From an uncultured beta proteobacterium (GTDB lineage Bacteria; Pseudomonadota; Gammaproteobacteria; Burkholderiales; Burkholderiaceae_C), in assembly GCA_903894475.1 (NCBI GenBank), contig CAITQH010000169.1, positions 1 to 43,250 of the forward strand: DNA of 43,250 nucleotides, in the 5' to 3' direction. Shown here one piece after another: positions 16,021-25,131 of this stretch; within the stretch, counting starts at the first letter, position 1, and each line of letters opens with the position of its first letter. The notes under the pieces were generated by a model that made no database searches, had not been told where the DNA came from, and worked only from the letters and a program-made list of their open reading frames with translations. The position numbers were made by a program, and so were the translations under genes.

Positions 16021-17571
16021 ATGGCCGACAAGCTGCCCATCAATGTGCTCGACCTGCTTCACCAACGCAAGGTTGAAGGAGAGCGCATCGAATACAAGGC
16101 AGGCTGGAACCCGGACCCGATCCTGCGGACAGTTTGCGCCTTCGCCAATGACTTTGAGAATCTTGGTGGTGGTTATGTGGTCATCGGGCAGGACTGCGAT
16201 GCGCATGGCCGACCAGTGTTTCCACCGGAAGGCCTACCCAGCAATCAACTCGACAAAATTCAGCAGGAGCTTCTGGCCTGCTGCCAGTTGATTCAGCCAC
16301 CCTACTTTCCAGCGCTGAGCGTGGAAGTGGTAGAGGGCCATAACCTGATGGTTTTATGGGCTCCAGGCGGGCAGACCAGGCCCTACAAGGTGCCTGCCAA
16401 CGTGAAGGCGAAACACAAGACATGGCATTACTACATTCGTCGCTACAGCAGTACGGTAGAGGCCAAGGGCGAGACCGAGCAAGAGTTGATCAACCTCACG
16501 GCCAAGGTACCGTGGGATGACCGCTTTGCGCAAACCGCCGGCGTCAGGGATTTGTCAAAACCGCTGATGGAAGCCTATTTGCGTGCGGTGGGCAGCGCTC
16601 TGGCGGATGACGCTCCCGCGTTGTCGGTGGAGGCGCTAGGCCGACAGATGAACGTGGTAGGTGGGCCAAGTGAATCGCCCTGGCCGAAGAATGTGGGCCT
16701 GTTGTTTTTCAATGAAGCGCCTGAGAACTTTTTTCCGTGTACGCAGATTGACGTGGTGTGGTTTCCAGAGGGCGCAGGTGGTGACCGCTTTGTGGAAAAG
16801 ATTTTCAAAGGCCCGTTGGACCTCATCACACGCAGGGCGCTGGAGTATATCCAAGGTAATTATCTGTTTGAAACCGTCATCAAACACCCGGACCGGGCCG
16901 AGGCCACCCGGCTCTGGAATTTTCCCTATGTAGCAATTGAAGAGGCACTGGTGAATGCCGTGTACCACCGGTCGTATGAAGAGCGTGAACCGATTGAGGT
17001 GCGCATCAGTCGCGAAGAGCTGGTTGTGCTGAGTTTTCCGGGGCCAGATCGCTCGATCAAGCTGGCTGATTTTGAAGCCGGCCGCGCAGTCAGCCGCCGT
17101 TACCGCAACCGGCGCATTGGTGAATTTTTGAAAGAGTTGGAACTGACCGAGGGACGCTCTACCGGCATGCCCAAGATTTTGAAATCGATGGCGGCCAATG
17201 GATCACCGGCTCCATTGTTTGAGACGGACGATGACCGCTTCGCCTATGTGATTCGACTCCCGGCGCATCCGCGTGCACAACAGCCAACCCCGCAAGTCAC
17301 CGCGCAAGTCACCGCGCAAGTCACCGCGCAAGTCACGAAGGAGGTCGACGCCTTGCTAGCGCACATGAAGGGCGCGATGTCCCGCCGGAGCATGCAGGAC
17401 GCTTTGGGACTGGCACACGTTGAACATTTCCGCAAATCGTATCTCGTTCCAGCACTGGCCGCCCAAGTAATTGAAATGACGCTGCCGGGCACACCGCGTA
17501 GCAGCAAACAGCGCTACCGCCTGACCGCACTAGGTCTGCAACGACGTAGCGAGATCGAAAGACGGCGGTGA
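16021..17571 (+). CDS. AlbA_2/Schlafen-like ATP-binding protein with C-terminal winged helix
   Basis: The 516-residue protein starts with an AlbA_2-type domain (about 15-140: ERIEYKAGWNPDPILRTVCA, FANDFENLGGGYVVIG). A GHKL/HATPase_c_4-like ATP-binding region follows at about 305-400 (IEEALVNAVYHRSYEEREPI, GRSTGMPKIL). A low-complexity linker of QVTA repeats spans about 423-440 and leads to a winged-helix domain (SRRSMQDALGL, YRLTALG). Relatives are annotated as putative transcriptional regulators; Schlafen-type AlbA domains can bind or cut nucleic acid. The gene overlaps the TOTE primase-helicase by 4 bp (GTGA), so the two form a coupled pair. Its role as regulator or effector is unknown. Confidence 0.8.
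   Translation: MADKLPINVLDLLHQRKVEGERIEYKAGWNPDPILRTVCAFANDFENLGGGYVVIGQDCDAHGRPVFPPEGLPSNQLDKIQQELLACCQLIQPPYFPALSVEVVEGHNLMVLWAPGGQTRPYKVPANVKAKHKTWHYYIRRYSSTVEAKGETEQELINLTAKVPWDDRFAQTAGVRDLSKPLMEAYLRAVGSALADDAPALSVEALGRQMNVVGGPSESPWPKNVGLLFFNEAPENFFPCTQIDVVWFPEGAGGDRFVEKIFKGPLDLITRRALEYIQGNYLFETVIKHPDRAEATRLWNFPYVAIEEALVNAVYHRSYEEREPIEVRISREELVVLSFPGPDRSIKLADFEAGRAVSRRYRNRRIGEFLKELELTEGRSTGMPKILKSMAANGSPAPLFETDDDRFAYVIRLPAHPRAQQPTPQVTAQVTAQVTAQVTKEVDALLAHMKGAMSRRSMQDALGLAHVEHFRKSYLVPALAAQVIEMTLPGTPRSSKQRYRLTALGLQRRSEIERRR
17291..17336 (+). repeat. 12-bp tandem repeat coding for QVTA units
   Basis: CGCAAGTCACCG is repeated three times and followed by a fourth partial copy. It encodes QVTAQVTAQVTAQVT in the linker before the winged-helix domain. 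Exact unit identity makes replication slippage likely, and each unit keeps frame. Similar variable QVT repeats are seen across this protein family. Confidence 0.85.
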
Positions 17572-19994
17572 ATGATTCGCTAGCGGCGCTGCGGGCTGAA
17601 AACGCCCGCCTCGTCGAACTCCTGGAGGAACACAGTATCCACTGGCGCTTGCCTCCAAAACTGCAATCGTCCGCACTCATTGCGGCAGAGTCTGTGCCTG
17701 CGCGGTTCAGCACCAAAGACAAAATCGCGCTCTTTCGCCGACTGTTCCGTGGTCGCGTTGACGTGTTCCCGGTCCGTTGGGAAGCCAAGGGGGGCGGCAA
17801 GTCGGGCTACACCCCGGCCTGCGCCAATGAGTGGCTCGCCGGGGTGTGCAACAAGCGGCACATCAAATGCACGGATTGCGGCAATCGACTGCTGATACCC
17901 CTATCCGACCCCGTCATCTATGAGCACCTCGTCGGAAAACGCACGGTCGGTGTCTATCCGCTGCTGCCGGACGAAACTTGCTATTTTCTCGCCACCGATT
18001 TCGACGGATCCGACTGGCGCGAAGATGCACGGGCATTCGCGCAATCCTGCCACGATTTGGGTGTACCAGTCGCGCTCGAAATTTCCAGATCTGGCAACGG
18101 CGCACACGCTTGGGTATTCTTCTCGGCAAGTGTTTCAGCTCGGGATGCCCGCCGCCTCGGCACAGCTCTCATCAGTCATACCTGTGCCCGCACAAGACAA
18201 TTGAAACTGGAATCCTATGACCGTTTGTTCCCAAATCAGGACACGATGCCAAAAGGTGGCTTCGGCAATTTGATTGCTTTGCCTTTGCAAAAGCGGCCGC
18301 GTGAAAACGAATGTAGCGTGTTTGTGGACGCTGCATGGCATCCCTATCCGGATCAGTGGGCGTTCCTGGCGTCTATTCGGACCATGTCCGCACATGACAT
18401 CGAGCCAACCATCCTGTGCGCTACGGGCGACGTGCACCCGCTGGATATCACATTTATTGATGAGGAAGACCAGAAGCAGCCATGGAAACGATCTCGGTCC
18501 TTGGCTAAGAAATTAACCGCGCCGATGCCAAAGTCACTTACGGTCACATTGGCCAATCTCGTTTACTTTGAGAAAGCCCACCTGCCACAGCCATTAGCCA
18601 ACCGTCTGATCCGTCTCGCAGCTTTTCAGAACCCCGAGTTTTACAAGGCGCAAGCGATGCGCTTCAGCGTTTGGGACGAACCCCGCGTGATCGGCTGCGC
18701 TGAAAACTACCCGAATCACATCGCGCTACCTCGGGGCTGCCTTGATGCCGCCGAGGAGCTGCTGCGCGATAACTGCATCAGATGCGAACTCATTGACGAG
18801 CGTTATGCGGGGCAGCCCATCGATGATGCAGTCTTCGCCGGAACACTCCGACCCGACCAACAGGCCGCCGTGGCCGCGATGTTGCAACACGATGCCGGAG
18901 TGCTGTGCGCACCGACTGCTTTTGGCAAGACCGTCGCCGCTGCCGCGCTGATCGCGCAACGTGGTGTGAACACCCTCGTACTGGTGCATCGAACCGAGTT
19001 GCTCAAGCAATGGCAGGAGCGCCTGCAAGCTTTCCTTGGCGCGAGCAAGGGCCTGGTCGGAACGATTGGCGGCGGCAAGGTCAAACCCACAGGAAAAATC
19101 GACATCGCGGTCATGCAGTCTCTGTCACGCAAAGGTGAGGTCAACGAACTGGTCGAGAACTATGGTCATGTCATCGTAGACGAATGCCACCATATCGGGG
19201 CAGTATCGTTTGATGCCATTCTTAAACGAGTCAGGGCGAAATATGTGCTTGGGCTCACCGCCACACCGATTCGTCGTGATGGCCAGCAACCGATCATCTT
19301 CATGCAGTGCGGTCCAACCCGGCATACCGCTACAAAGTCCACCAATACACAGCATGACTTGCTGATCGTGCCGCATACGCTGGCAACAAATATCGAATTA
19401 CCCCCTGCAGCCGGGATTCAGGATGTGTTCAGTCACCTTGTGAATGATTCCGATCGCACCAGCGCCATTGCCGCCGACGTGATGGAAGCTTTCCACGCCG
19501 GACGCAAAGTGCTGCTGTTGACCGAACGTACCGAGCATCTACAAGCTATTGCTTTGGAATTGGCAGGCAAGGTGGAGACTCTTTACACCTTGTACGGCCG
19601 CATGCCAAAGAAGCAGCGCGCTGCAGTGGTTGACCAGTTGAACGCACTGCCACAGGGTGAGCCACGCGTCTTGCTGTCCACCGGCAAACTGGTCGGAGAA
19701 GGTTTTGACCACCCGCCGCTCGACACACTTGTACTGGCTATGCCGATTTCATGGAAAGGAACCTTGCAGCAGTATGCTGGCCGTCTGCACCGCGAGCACG
19801 CCAGCAAGACCGATGTGCGCATCATCGATTTCGTAGACACTGGCCACCCAGCGTTGCTGCGGATGTGGGACAAGCGCCAAAGGGGCTACAAAGCCATGGG
19901 CTATCGGCTGGCCGACCAATCCATCCTGAACGGGCAAATGCCCGCCTACACCTCAAACTTAATCCCCTGCGCCAGCGGCAAGGTGCTGCCGTAG
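17568..19994 (+). CDS. TOTE-type conflict system protein: archaeo-eukaryotic primase fused to SF2 helicase
   Basis: The 808-residue product starts at GTG 17568 inside a GTGA overlap with the AlbA_2 gene. A short N-terminal coil (LRAENARLVELLEEH) and a zinc-ribbon-like segment (C94, C101, C104) precede an AEP primase. Its catalytic DFD is at 144-146 (ATDFDGSDW), with SRSGNGAHAWVFF at 173-185 and FPNQDTMPKGGFGNLIALPL further on. This order is diagnostic for the primase domain of TOTE conflict systems. The SF2 helicase has motif I APTAFGKT (~447), DECHH (~538), GLTATPIRRDG and QYAGRLHRE (~735). Known ideas for this family are anti-invader or DNA-repair roles. The last ~16 residues lie antisense to the ALDH gene, suggesting an altered 3' end. 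Confidence 0.85.
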   Translation: MNDSLAALRAENARLVELLEEHSIHWRLPPKLQSSALIAAESVPARFSTKDKIALFRRLFRGRVDVFPVRWEAKGGGKSGYTPACANEWLAGVCNKRHIKCTDCGNRLLIPLSDPVIYEHLVGKRTVGVYPLLPDETCYFLATDFDGSDWREDARAFAQSCHDLGVPVALEISRSGNGAHAWVFFSASVSARDARRLGTALISHTCARTRQLKLESYDRLFPNQDTMPKGGFGNLIALPLQKRPRENECSVFVDAAWHPYPDQWAFLASIRTMSAHDIEPTILCATGDVHPLDITFIDEEDQKQPWKRSRSLAKKLTAPMPKSLTVTLANLVYFEKAHLPQPLANRLIRLAAFQNPEFYKAQAMRFSVWDEPRVIGCAENYPNHIALPRGCLDAAEELLRDNCIRCELIDERYAGQPIDDAVFAGTLRPDQQAAVAAMLQHDAGVLCAPTAFGKTVAAAALIAQRGVNTLVLVHRTELLKQWQERLQAFLGASKGLVGTIGGGKVKPTGKIDIAVMQSLSRKGEVNELVENYGHVIVDECHHIGAVSFDAILKRVRAKYVLGLTATPIRRDGQQPIIFMQCGPTRHTATKSTNTQHDLLIVPHTLATNIELPPAAGIQDVFSHLVNDSDRTSAIAADVMEAFHAGRKVLLLTERTEHLQAIALELAGKVETLYTLYGRMPKKQRAAVVDQLNALPQGEPRVLLSTGKLVGEGFDHPPLDTLVLAMPISWKGTLQQYAGRLHREHASKTDVRIIDFVDTGHPALLRMWDKRQRGYKAMGYRLADQSILNGQMPAYTSNLIPCASGKVLP

Positions 19995-21454
19995 TTGATG
20001 GTGTTGGTGGCACGACGCATATAGGCTTTCCAGGCATCGGAACCGGATTCGCGGCCACCGCCGGTTTCCTTCTCGCCACCGAACGCTCCACCGATCTCTG
20101 CACCGCTGGTGCCGATGTTGACGTTGGCAATGCCGCAGTCGGAGCCGCGCGCCGAGGTAAAGATTTCTGCCTCGCGCAGATCCTGCGTGAAGACAGCGGA
20201 CGACAAGCCGTGGCTCACCGCGTTGTTGATCGCGATGGCCTCATCGAAACTGTCATACGGCACCACGTAGAGAATCGGCGCAAAGGTCTCCTGCAACATC
20301 GGCCCGGTTTGCGTGGCCAGTTCAACGATGGCCGGGCGCACATAAAACGCCGCCGCCTCTCCCACCACTTCACGATTGCCAAAATGGACCTTCGCGCCGG
20401 CCTGGCGTGCACGATCAAGCGCCTGTTGCATAGCCTCCAAGGCACGCTGATCAATCAGCGGCCCGACCAGCGTACCGGCGGCCAGCGGATCACCGACAGG
20501 AAGGCGCTCGAAGACACGTACCAGGGCCGCCACCAACTCCGAGTAGATCGAGCGGTGCACGATCAGGCGGCGCAAGCTGGTGCAGCGCTGTCCGGCGGTT
20601 CCCGCCGCTGAGAATGACACACCACGGACCACCAGTTCCAGGTTGGCCGAAGGGCAGACTATTGCCGCATTGTTGCCACCGAGTTCCAGCAGCGAGCGCT
20701 TGAACAGCGAGGCGCAGGCCACACCCACGGCGCTCCCCATGGCGGTGGAGCCGGTGGCACTGACCAGTTTCACAGCAGGATGCGCCACCAGGGTCTCGCC
20801 CACGGAGCGCTCGCCGATCAATAACTCCGTCAAACCAACCGGGTCAACTCCATGTTCACTGGCAGTCTGAAGCAGTAGGCCTGAAAGCGCGAGAGCCGAC
20901 AGTGGCGCTTTCTCGGACGGTTTCCAGACCAGCGTGTTGCCACAAACCAGCGCCAGCGCCGCATTCCAGGAAAAAACAGCCATCGGAAAATTGAAGGCCG
21001 AGATGATGCCCACCACACCCAGCGGATGCCAGGTCTCCAGCAACTTGTGCTCGGGCCGCTCACTCGCAATGGTGAGGCCATAAAGCTGGCGTGACAGGCC
21101 GACGGCAAACTCGCAGATGTCCACCACTTCCTGCACCTCACCGAGACCCTCCTGCACGATCTTGCCGGTCTCCAGCGAGATCAAGCGCCCCAGTGGCTCC
21201 TTGTGGCGACGCACTGCTTCGCCAAAGGCACGCACCAGCTCACCACGCTTGGGAGCCGGAACCTCGCGCCAGCTCAGGTGGCGTGCCTGTGCGCGACCAA
21301 TGGCGGCATCGACCTGCGCATCGCTGCTGACAGCCACCCCTGCCAAGGGGCTGCCGTCAATTGGAGTCCGAACTTCTATGCCATCCGCGCTGTCCGGCGG
21401 TGGCGGCAGACCCAGGGTCTTGAAGATGGACTGGACATCGGTGCTGTGCGACAT
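19946..21454 (-). CDS. ALDH7-type aldehyde dehydrogenase (aminoadipate semialdehyde dehydrogenase-like)
   Basis: The 502-residue NAD(P)+-dependent dehydrogenase has the catalytic Glu in LLELGGNNAA (~257) and Cys in GTAGQRCTSLRR (~291). The ALDH7 signatures HPLGVVGIISAFNFPMAVFS and AEIGGAFGGEKETGGGRESG are clear. ALDH7 members such as AmaB oxidise piperideine-6-carboxylate/alpha-aminoadipate semialdehyde in lysine breakdown, so that is the favoured reaction. Betaine-aldehyde-like activity cannot be excluded. The gene stands alone. Its 3' end overlaps the convergent TOTE helicase gene by 49 bp, and its promoter region is shared divergently with the toxin-antitoxin pair. Confidence 0.92.
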   Translation of the reverse strand: MSHSTDVQSIFKTLGLPPPPDSADGIEVRTPIDGSPLAGVAVSSDAQVDAAIGRAQARHLSWREVPAPKRGELVRAFGEAVRRHKEPLGRLISLETGKIVQEGLGEVQEVVDICEFAVGLSRQLYGLTIASERPEHKLLETWHPLGVVGIISAFNFPMAVFSWNAALALVCGNTLVWKPSEKAPLSALALSGLLLQTASEHGVDPVGLTELLIGERSVGETLVAHPAVKLVSATGSTAMGSAVGVACASLFKRSLLELGGNNAAIVCPSANLELVVRGVSFSAAGTAGQRCTSLRRLIVHRSIYSELVAALVRVFERLPVGDPLAAGTLVGPLIDQRALEAMQQALDRARQAGAKVHFGNREVVGEAAAFYVRPAIVELATQTGPMLQETFAPILYVVPYDSFDEAIAINNAVSHGLSSAVFTQDLREAEIFTSARGSDCGIANVNIGTSGAEIGGAFGGEKETGGGRESGSDAWKAYMRRATNTINYGSTLPLAQGIKFEV

Positions 21455-21532
21455 GGGGACTTTCTATCTTGATGAACGTAGGTGGGAAACTTACCACAGT
21501 GACGGCAGCCACTTACACCCGATTCGATTATT

Positions 21533-21563
21533 GTGTACACTATTAGCTATATTTAGTGCACAC
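21533..21563. promoter_or_regulatory. Palindromic operator candidate of the toxin-antitoxin pair
   Basis: GTGTACACTA (21533-21542) and TAGTGCACAC (21554-21563) are inverted repeats with one mismatch around an AT-rich 11-bp spacer, ending 11 bp before the antitoxin start. Antitoxins commonly repress their own operon through such sites. An AT-rich -10-like sequence (GCTATAT) lies in the spacer. Confidence 0.5.
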
Positions 21564-21574
21564 TGTTAATCGTA

Positions 21575-21808
21575 ATGCTCCGCAATATCACACTCTCCGC
21601 CGAGGAACAGCTGATCAGCCGTGCCCGTGAAAAAGCGGTTGCCGCGCAAAGCACTCTGAATGTCGAATTCCGCAAATGGCTGGAGACCTACGCCGGCTCC
21701 CAGGATGAAGCCGCCGTTACCCGGTTTCGGGACGTGATGACGCAACTCGCCAATCTGGACGCTGGTCGCAGTTTCACGCGCGACGAGATGAACGAGCGCC
21801 AGGCGTGA
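21575..21808 (+). CDS. Antitoxin-like small protein upstream of a PIN toxin
   Basis: The 77-residue protein opens with MLRNITLSAEEQLISRAREKA, a strand followed by a helix typical of ribbon-helix-helix DNA-binding antitoxins. The C-terminal tail (GRSFTRDEMNERQA) is charged and would neutralise the toxin. It overlaps the toxin gene by 4 bp (GTGA) and follows a palindrome, the normal genetic arrangement of type II modules. Assignment rests on context and the N-terminal pattern; the exact family is not certain. Confidence 0.75.
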   Translation: MLRNITLSAEEQLISRAREKAVAAQSTLNVEFRKWLETYAGSQDEAAVTRFRDVMTQLANLDAGRSFTRDEMNERQA

Positions 21809-22275
21809 GCACAGCGATTGAAGCCAGCGCGGGTGAGTTGTTCTTTCTGGATACCAACGTCTTCGTCTACGCCCTGCTGGCGAGCGAGCCGCTGAAGAAG
21901 CAGCGTGCGCTGCAACTCATAGAACAAGGCCTGGCCAGCCACCTCGGTTGCACCAGCTACCAGGTGATTCAGGAGTTTGCCAACGTTGCCACACGCAAGT
22001 TTGCGCAACGCTTCAGCACCGATCAATGCAAACAGTTTGTCGACGCTGCCATGCAGCCCCTGAACCGCGTCAGCTCCAGCCCGGAGCTGCTTAGCAGCAC
22101 ACTCGATTTACAGTTGGAAACGCACTACAGTTTTTACGACTGCCTGGTACTGGCCGCGGCACTGCAGGCCGGCGCCGAAGTGTTCTACAGCGAAGACCTG
22201 CAGCACAACCAGTTGCTTGGCGGCACGCTGCGCATCGTCAACCCGTTCCTGCTTGTCGCCAACGAAAAACTCTAG
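21805..22275 (+). CDS. PIN-domain ribonuclease toxin (VapC-like)
   Basis: The 156-residue protein is a single PIN domain with the expected acidic residues: Asp16 in FFLDTNVFVY, Glu57 in VIQEFANV, Asp112 in FYDCLVLAAAL, and Glu130/Asp131 in FYSEDLQH. Such enzymes are Mg2+-dependent RNases, and many cut tRNA or rRNA. The start is GTG 21805 inside the antitoxin stop, so translation is coupled. It lies head-on to the flavoprotein gene, with 12 bp between stops. All catalytic residues are intact, so the toxin is probably functional. Confidence 0.88.
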   Translation: MSTAIEASAGELFFLDTNVFVYALLASEPLKKQRALQLIEQGLASHLGCTSYQVIQEFANVATRKFAQRFSTDQCKQFVDAAMQPLNRVSSSPELLSSTLDLQLETHYSFYDCLVLAAALQAGAEVFYSEDLQHNQLLGGTLRIVNPFLLVANEKL

Positions 22276-22287
22276 TCGTCTTGGCGC

Positions 22288-25131
22288 TCACGCAAACCCG
22301 TGCATCACCCTGCTCTCCTGCTCCTGCACCTTGAACTGGTTGAAGCGCGGCAGGAATTTGTCCCAGTCAATGATGTGGCTGTCGAGTTCGGGGCCGTCAA
22401 CGCAGGCGTGCTTGCGCACCATCTTGCCGGCAATCGTCACCGGCACCATGCAGGCGCCGCACATGCCGGTGGCGTCCACCATGATCGAGTTCAGGCTGGC
22501 CACGGTCTTCACGCAGTAAGGCTTGGTCAGGTCGCTCACAGCGCGCATCATCAGCGGCGGGCCGATGGTGACCACTTCGGCTATTCTGCGGCCCTTGCTC
22601 GTCATGTTGTCCTTCAGCATGGCTTCCAGCGGCGTCGTGACAAAACCCTTCTCGCCAAAGCTGCCGTCGTTGCTGGTGTAGATGACGTCGAGCTGATCGC
22701 CGAACTCGGCCTTCAGGGCGGCCACACGCTCACCGTCCTTGACCCAGAACAGCAGGTCGGAGTTGCGGAAACCCGCTATCAGTGTCACGTGGTTGCCCAG
22801 GCGCAGATGCGCACGCATGATGGGGTAGACCGGCGGCAAGCCCAGGCCGCCTGCAGTGAAGACAACCGTTTGCTGGCCTTCGTAACGATGCAGCGCGCTC
22901 GGCAGGCCCAGCGGCCCGGCAATGCCGGTAAACGAGTCACCCACAGCCATCCTGTTGATGGCAATGCTGCTGCTGCCCATGGCTTGCACCACCAGGCAGA
23001 TCGTGCCCTTGCTGGCGTCCCAGTCGGCCAGCGTGAGCGGAATCAGTTCGCCCTTTTCCCAGGGCAAAACGCGCACAAACTGTCCGGCTTGCGCCGCCTT
23101 GGCTACCAGCGGTGAATGCACGATGAACTCGACAATGCCGTCGGCCAGTTCGATCTTTTCCAAAATCGTCTGCGGTGCCGCACCCAGACCGGTGTAGTAC
23201 TGCGCGCCGCGAACCCTGGTGCGAATCTCGGCCGGCGTGAGATTGATGTCGCCCACAATTTCACGTGCCGCCGCCTGTCCGTCACCGGCTGCGCGAATGG
23301 CGGTTGAGCCACCCCGGGTAGCGTCGCCGCCGGAGTAGACGCCCGAAAGTGAAGTCTGCTGCGAGCCTTCGGGCACGTCGATGGTGCCCCACTTGGTGGT
23401 CTTGAGGCTCGGCTCGGACTCGCGGATGATCGGATTTGGTGTGTTGCCCAGCGCCATGATGACCAGATCCACCTCCATAGCCTCAATCTTGCCGGTGCTC
23501 ACCGGGCTACGCCGTCCGCTGGCGTCGGGCTCGCCCAGGGCGATCACGTCAAGTTGCGCATGCGTCACAAAGTGGGTCTTCTCGTCGCCCAGAAACTCGC
23601 TGGGGGCGCGCAACTCCTTGAGCTTGATGCCTTCTTCCAGCGCGTGGTGCAGTTCCTCCACACGCACCGGCATTTCGGATTGCGTGCGCCGGTAAACAAT
23701 CGTCACATCGCCACCGAGGCGGCGCGAGGTACGGGCCGCGTCCATCGCCGTGTTGCCGCCGCCAATCACGATGACACGCTTGCCTCGGGTCTCTGGCAGC
23801 GGTGTTTCATAGTCCTTGTGCAGGCCCTGCATCAGGTTCACGCGGGTCAGGAACTCGTTGGCCGACATGACGTTGAGCAGGTGCTCGCCGGCCACGTTCA
23901 TGAAGCGCGGCAAACCGGCGCCGGTGCCGATAAAGACCTTCCAGAAGCCGGCCTTCTTCAGATCTTCGATGGTGGCGGTCTTGCCTACTACAAAGTTGGC
24001 AACAAACTTGCCACCCAGCAGCTTGATCTTGCCCACCACGTCGTCGATCAGTTCGTTGGGCAACCGGAACTCCGGGATGCCGTAGCGCAGCACACCGCCC
24101 AGCGCATGAAAGGCCTCAAACACCGTCACCGGGAAGCCCTCGGAGGCCAGCAGATAAGCGTTGATCAGACCGGCTGGGCCTGAGCCCACCACCGCCACCG
24201 GCGGCTTGTCAGCCTTGGCCCAGGGATCGGGAAAGTTGGCAAAACGCGTCGCAATGCCTTCGGCATTAACCATTTTTTCGCGCTGCGGCAGATACCACTC
24301 GATCTGGCCAATCTCGATCGGCAATTTCTTGTGCTTGCAAACGCCCTGGCACTGCAGCTCCTGCGGGCAGACGCGTCCCGTCACATTGGGCAAGGGGTTG
24401 CAGTTCTCGATCAGTTCCATCGCCTCGCGAAAACGTCCGGTGCCCAGCAGTTCGAGCATTTCCGGAATATGAATCTTGACCGGGCAACCGCCCTTGGGCT
24501 CAAACTTGCCGGCCACGTGCACGCCCACTTCGCAGGGTTTGTCCTTGCACTGCTTGTCGCGCAGCGCTTCGAGCCAGACAAACATCTCGACCTCGCGCCC
24601 GCTGTAGCCCAGATTCATGTAACCCAGATAGCCCTGATTGACCAGACCGAAGTCCTGTGAACGCTCCTCGGCATCGCGCATATACGGCGGAATGGAGCGC
24701 TCCACCGGCCAGTTGAACGACAGACCCTTGAACATCGGATAGCGCTCCGACAAATGAAACTCAATGGCCCGTATGAACTTGCGCTTGAGCCGCAGCGGCA
24801 CGTTCCAGACGAAGCGCATCAGGACCTTGCTGGCGTCGTCGTCGCGCAGCAGCAGGCCCCACATGGTGCGGATGAACTCCGCACTGAGTTCCTCTTGCTG
24901 AAACTCCCACACCATGGCGTTGGTGCCGTCGGCAATGAACATGTCGCGAAAGGCCTGCGGCTCGCTCAGCAGGCGTCGGCGCAACAGATTGAGCTGCTGG
25001 TGAAAGTTCTCGACTTCCGGCGTTTGCTCCAGCGCATCAAGCTGCGAGCGCGTGCTCGCTATGGCGCTGCTGGCCTGCAGGTAGCGCTGCAGATCCTCAC
25101 CAGTGCGGGGGGTCAGGTTTTCGCTGCTCAT
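22288..25131 (-). CDS. NfnAB-like fused flavoprotein (GltD/NfnL-like plus NfnS/PyrK-like), electron partner of the PFOR-like enzyme
   Basis: The 947-residue protein has an N-terminal helical region (1-~190) that I do not recognise. A GltD/NfnL-like part follows: Cys244, 255, 261 and 265 for a [4Fe-4S] cluster, FAD motif VGSGPAGL (~315-322), and NAD(P) motif VIVIGGGNTAMDAA (~455). The C-terminal ~300 residues are ferredoxin reductase-like (PyrK/NfnS type), ending in MCGACMVPV...HACVDGPELD, the [2Fe-2S] cysteine pattern. Together this resembles a one-chain version of the ferredoxin:NADP+ oxidoreductase NfnAB, which can bifurcate electrons. Its start overlaps the PFOR-like stop (ATGA, 25128-25131), so the two are made together. 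Bifurcation is inference. Confidence 0.88.
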   Translation of the reverse strand: MSSENLTPRTGEDLQRYLQASSAIASTRSQLDALEQTPEVENFHQQLNLLRRRLLSEPQAFRDMFIADGTNAMVWEFQQEELSAEFIRTMWGLLLRDDDASKVLMRFVWNVPLRLKRKFIRAIEFHLSERYPMFKGLSFNWPVERSIPPYMRDAEERSQDFGLVNQGYLGYMNLGYSGREVEMFVWLEALRDKQCKDKPCEVGVHVAGKFEPKGGCPVKIHIPEMLELLGTGRFREAMELIENCNPLPNVTGRVCPQELQCQGVCKHKKLPIEIGQIEWYLPQREKMVNAEGIATRFANFPDPWAKADKPPVAVVGSGPAGLINAYLLASEGFPVTVFEAFHALGGVLRYGIPEFRLPNELIDDVVGKIKLLGGKFVANFVVGKTATIEDLKKAGFWKVFIGTGAGLPRFMNVAGEHLLNVMSANEFLTRVNLMQGLHKDYETPLPETRGKRVIVIGGGNTAMDAARTSRRLGGDVTIVYRRTQSEMPVRVEELHHALEEGIKLKELRAPSEFLGDEKTHFVTHAQLDVIALGEPDASGRRSPVSTGKIEAMEVDLVIMALGNTPNPIIRESEPSLKTTKWGTIDVPEGSQQTSLSGVYSGGDATRGGSTAIRAAGDGQAAAREIVGDINLTPAEIRTRVRGAQYYTGLGAAPQTILEKIELADGIVEFIVHSPLVAKAAQAGQFVRVLPWEKGELIPLTLADWDASKGTICLVVQAMGSSSIAINRMAVGDSFTGIAGPLGLPSALHRYEGQQTVVFTAGGLGLPPVYPIMRAHLRLGNHVTLIAGFRNSDLLFWVKDGERVAALKAEFGDQLDVIYTSNDGSFGEKGFVTTPLEAMLKDNMTSKGRRIAEVVTIGPPLMMRAVSDLTKPYCVKTVASLNSIMVDATGMCGACMVPVTIAGKMVRKHACVDGPELDSHIIDWDKFLPRFNQFKVQEQESRVMHGFA

